Shown here piece after piece: positions 61,146 to 64,000 of a stretch of 64,000 nucleotides of DNA; position 1 is the first letter of the stretch, and each line of letters begins with the position of its first letter. The position numbers and the translations under genes are program-made. The notes under the pieces are model-generated. The model ran no database searches and was not told the origin of the DNA. It saw nothing but the letters and a program-made list of their open reading frames with translations. Location: assembly GCA_034638255.1 (NCBI GenBank), contig JAWPGT010000012.1, positions 248,001-312,000 of the forward strand, written 5' to 3'. Source of the DNA: Coprinus comatus. Taxonomy: Eukaryota > Basidiomycota > Agaricomycetes > Agaricales > Agaricaceae.

Positions 61146-62752
61146 TAATGCCTTCCATCTCCTTTTATTTACTATTCGGGAGGTGGTGCTACACTGCGTA
61201 AATGGCTGTGTGTGTGTATGTTTTCGGGATTCAATGGGCGGTGAGATCGGAGTTTTTTTTTTTTGGGGGGGGGAGAGTTAAATGTCACAATGAAATTGAT
61301 TTGTTGGAGAGAAGAGTTGTTATTCATCGGAGCGCTATTTGTTGACGGGTCAAGGTAAGAACCGGTTCTTTGGAAAATTGTTAAATACATGTTTCGAACT
61401 TTGAACTTGTGATTTATTATTTTACTTTATTGTATTTAATATTTGTGTGCAAGTTAATTGTCGTTTACATTTTATGTACATGTATACCAGTGATAAGATT
61501 TTATTTGGTGGTCAAATCGTTTAAATAACTACTTTGATTTTTCTGATAACAAGAGATATATAAAAAAAAAAAAATTAGAATGTGAAGAGAAGGATGTCAA
61601 TTTTCGGCAATGTATTATTCAAAACGATTATTGATTTTTTATGAAGCTGACAACTTTTGTTGGAAACTTGTAGTCTCGTTTTATAGCAGACAGATGATAA
61701 GAAACACACAACTAAATGTGTATGTGAACACACTTCAAATATACACACACTGGATTTCCTGAATATGAATCCGGAGAAGATATAATTTTTATTATATCTA
61801 CCTTGTCATACTCGTTATCTACATCACATTTCATCATATATAAGGGTATAAAGGCGTAGGTAGACGTACAATTATCTTAAATTTAACTCATAATCATGAT
61901 CTCAAAAGGCTGGAAAGGAATCCAAACCAGTATATCGATATACCAATATACCAGTTAGGTAGTGTATTCGTAAACTTTTACTAAACATTTCATTTCACAA
62001 AAAAGAAAGAAAGAACGGGAGAGAGAGAGAGAGAGAGCCTCGAGTCATAAAAAAAAGTAAAAGAAACGTCGAACATGCACATAAAATTCTTTGAACCTTC
62101 AAGCTGCAAACTTTTCAAACTTGGTAAAACGTCACAATATAAAGTAAGAACTAAATAACTAGACACATAAGAAACCGTACGTAAAAAATGATAAAAAAAA
62201 GTCGAAAAAAAAGAGGATAAGAAAAGGGGGTATAAAATTACGTGTTTTGTCGAGTATGTATGTATGTGCATGTAAATAAAAGGATCGCCCCCGGCTCTCC
62301 TTTTTGACGTCCCACACCCATCCATCGCCCATCAACGTTTCAAACCATCAACATTAACCATGCCATTTTTTTCCGACAAAAAGGCAACCTAAGTTCAAAA
62401 AAAAAAATAAGGAAAGAAAGAAAGAAAGAGAAGAAAAAAAACTAGATCTTCCATCATCATAACATAAAGAACGTTCTCCTCACCTCCTGCCTCCAACACA
62501 CCAGAAAACGCGAAACAGATCTTGAGAAATAAAAAAAAAATGATATATAAAAAAAATGAAAAGAAAAAGGCATTTCATCAACATTCATAACCCCATAAAG
62601 ATTCGTCATCTAACAAAAAAGAACAAGAACAAGAAAAGAAAAAAACCCATATCAAAATTCATTCTAAAAAAAGATCGTAAAACTGAAACCCACATCACAA
62701 AAGCAGAACAGATCCAAAAAAAAACCGAAGAACCCAGCCTCAAAAATGAAAT
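61146..62752. other. Intergenic region between convergent genes
   Basis: The tail-to-tail spacer holds 3' UTR sequence of both genes. It contains G/T homopolymers at about 61251-61273, a (GA)n run at about 62021-62037 and a GAAA repeat with poly-A at about 62399-62445. There is no coding signal. Confidence 0.6.
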
Positions 62753-64000
62753 CTAATGTTGAGGACCCTCAGGAGGACAAGGAGTCGGAGCTCTGCTAGG
62801 AATTCTTGATGGGGGTCTAGAAGGCCAAGGACTACCATACGGTGCTTGATTATACCTAGCGGTATCCGTAGTTTCACCAAAATAACCTCCTAAATTCACG
62901 TTTGACGACGTTGGTGGTAAAAGTTGGTTTGGTGATTGAGGTGTATGCATATTGTGTTGTGGTAATTCTTCACTGTTGGGAGAACCAAGTCCAAGTGCTC
63001 TAGTAAGAATTCTAGGACTTGCGAACGGTGACACCTTTGATTTTTTCCTCTTTCCTAAACCCAAGCTGTCCCCTTGTCCTCCCAGCAATGGAATATCGGT
63101 CGTGATTAATGAGATACCCTTGCTTTTTCCAATGCCGCCATTCAAGATACTCTTCTTATCTACGCCACTCCCGGTTTCTCCATTACCGGTCAACACAATA
63201 GAGATAACCTCCTTTCCAGGTGGTTGATTATACATCCAGGTAGCCGCCAAAACGGTACTAGCGCCAATCACAAAGCTCATTGTGATCCTGAATTCAAACA
63301 ACACGACACTCGCCAAAAAGCTCAACACAATGGACAAACTGGTCGCAAAGCCTTTTAGGATGTTATCCGAATATTTGATAACCACAGCGGTAACCAATCC
63401 ACCAAACACTTGGATGCTAACCGTCGCCCAAGCCCAAGCGCCGAAATTTCTAAAGAGATCTGTGACGAAGCCTTGGGAATTTGGGAGAGGAGGTGCGTAT
63501 AGGATTGGGAGCAGTGCAGGGATAAGGGAAAATAGTGATAATTGAACGTTTCGAACCCAAAGATCAGCCTTTGAGCCCTTCAAGACCATTTCGAAATAGA
63601 CACCCGCGAGACCGGAAGTAAAGCAAGCAGCGGTGACGGCTCCGAAGCCTTTCATGGGGTCCATGACGTGTACATTGAACTCGTGGGCCGAACCGACAGG
63701 CATGTCTTTAACGGACACATTTGAAGTAGAGCTTTGGATTTGAACAATACCAACGCCGATAGCGAGGAAAAAGAGGGAAAGCCATTTGGTAGTTGAGAGC
63801 TTTTTGCGGAGGAGAGCGACTGAAAAAGCGGCAGTGGTGAGGATTTTCATTTGGTAGGTGACTTGGAAGGTTGCCACGGGGAGGTTTGAAATGGCAACGA
63901 ATTGTAACGAGTTTTGGATGACGTAGAGAATAGCGGGGATAGACAGTTTCCAGCAGTCTGGACTGAATATTTCTCCACAGACGTCGACAAAGGTGGATAG
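62753..64000 (-). CDS. Golgi nucleotide-sugar transporter (UDP-galactose/SLC35A type), 5' end outside window
   Basis: A single open frame runs from the stop at 62753-62755 past the window edge, so the N-terminus is missing. The predicted start at 63877 is not real: that codon is GTG, and the family sequence continues upstream (YVIQNSLQFVAISNLPVATFQVTYQMKILTTA, given as two overlapping motifs NSLQFVAISNLP and TYQMKILTTA). Further family motifs are LSLFFLAIGVGIVQ, FTSGLAGVYFEMVLKGS, LWVRNVQLS and YSDNILKGFATSLSI. The product exchanges a UDP-sugar for UMP across the Golgi membrane. The C-terminal ~150 residues after the last membrane helix are a long hydrophilic, Ser/Pro-rich cytosolic tail, longer than in yeast or animal members. 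Which UDP-sugar is carried cannot be read from the sequence. Confidence 0.9.
   Translation of the reverse strand, partial: LSTFVDVCGEIFSPDCWKLSIPAILYVIQNSLQFVAISNLPVATFQVTYQMKILTTAAFSVALLRKKLSTTKWLSLFFLAIGVGIVQIQSSTSNVSVKDMPVGSAHEFNVHVMDPMKGFGAVTAACFTSGLAGVYFEMVLKGSKADLWVRNVQLSLFSLIPALLPILYAPPLPNSQGFVTDLFRNFGAWAWATVSIQVFGGLVTAVVIKYSDNILKGFATSLSIVLSFLASVVLFEFRITMSFVIGASTVLAATWMYNQPPGKEVISIVLTGNGETGSGVDKKSILNGGIGKSKGISLITTDIPLLGGQGDSLGLGKRKKSKVSPFASPRILTRALGLGSPNSEELPQHNMHTPQSPNQLLPPTSSNVNLGGYFGETTDTARYNQAPYGSPWPSRPPSRIPSRAPTPCPPEGPQH

Noticed and set aside
62556..62756. Lys-rich plus ORF
   Set aside because: Arises from the A-rich 3' UTR complement of the transporter gene.
1..64000. CRISPR array, bacterial operons or rRNA
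   Set aside because: The genome is eukaryotic: short introns throughout, no spaced direct-repeat array and no conserved rRNA sequence seen.

Overview
The window comes from a fungal nuclear genome, most likely a basidiomycete of the Agaricomycetes. Genes are split by many 46-70 nt GT-AG introns, and several families are typical of mushrooms: a DUF6535 membrane protein, a BTB/POZ protein, a P450, a SWIM/RING protein and a long F-box protein. Gene models below were spliced by hand. Where I give exon coordinates, the joined reading frame was checked and has no internal stop. No tRNA, rRNA, CRISPR array or complete transposon was recognised.

Layout. 1-1305: 3' part of a P450 whose 5' part looks decayed. 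1347-3774 (-): an 8-exon fusion of a bacterial-type N-acetylmuramic acid 6-phosphate etherase (MurQ) and a BadF/GlcNAc-kinase-type domain. 3.8-15.6 kb: gene-poor, with unrecognised short ORFs. 15687-17347 (+): a bHLH transcription factor. 17.3-25.8 kb: a second gene-poor stretch. 25858-32408 (+): SWIM+RING protein, BTB protein and a conserved fungal tail-anchored protein, followed by a convergent DUF6535 gene at 32829-35328 (-). 36472-40548 (-) and 40807-43385 (+): a head-to-head pair, a polytopic GT2 glycosyltransferase and a Kre6/Skn1-like GH16 glucanase, sharing about 258 bp of upstream DNA. 47472-48423 (-): the mitochondrial assembly factor COA1. 49762-54305 (-): a complete Argonaute of about 24 exons that keeps all four slicer residues. 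54.9-55.6 kb (-): a degenerate C-terminal piece of RNase Z. 58581-61145 (+): a single-exon F-box protein with an N-terminal membrane segment. 62753-64000 (-): the 3' part of a Golgi nucleotide-sugar transporter that runs off the window.

Functional themes. Cell-wall and glycan metabolism recurs: GT2, GH16, nucleotide-sugar transporter, and MurQ-kinase, which acts on amino sugars. RNA silencing is represented by Argonaute. Several genes contain microexons of 7-18 nt that automatic prediction would probably miss. The most unusual items are the MurQ-kinase fusion, the microexon-rich Argonaute, the RNase Z remnant beside it, and the membrane-anchored F-box protein.
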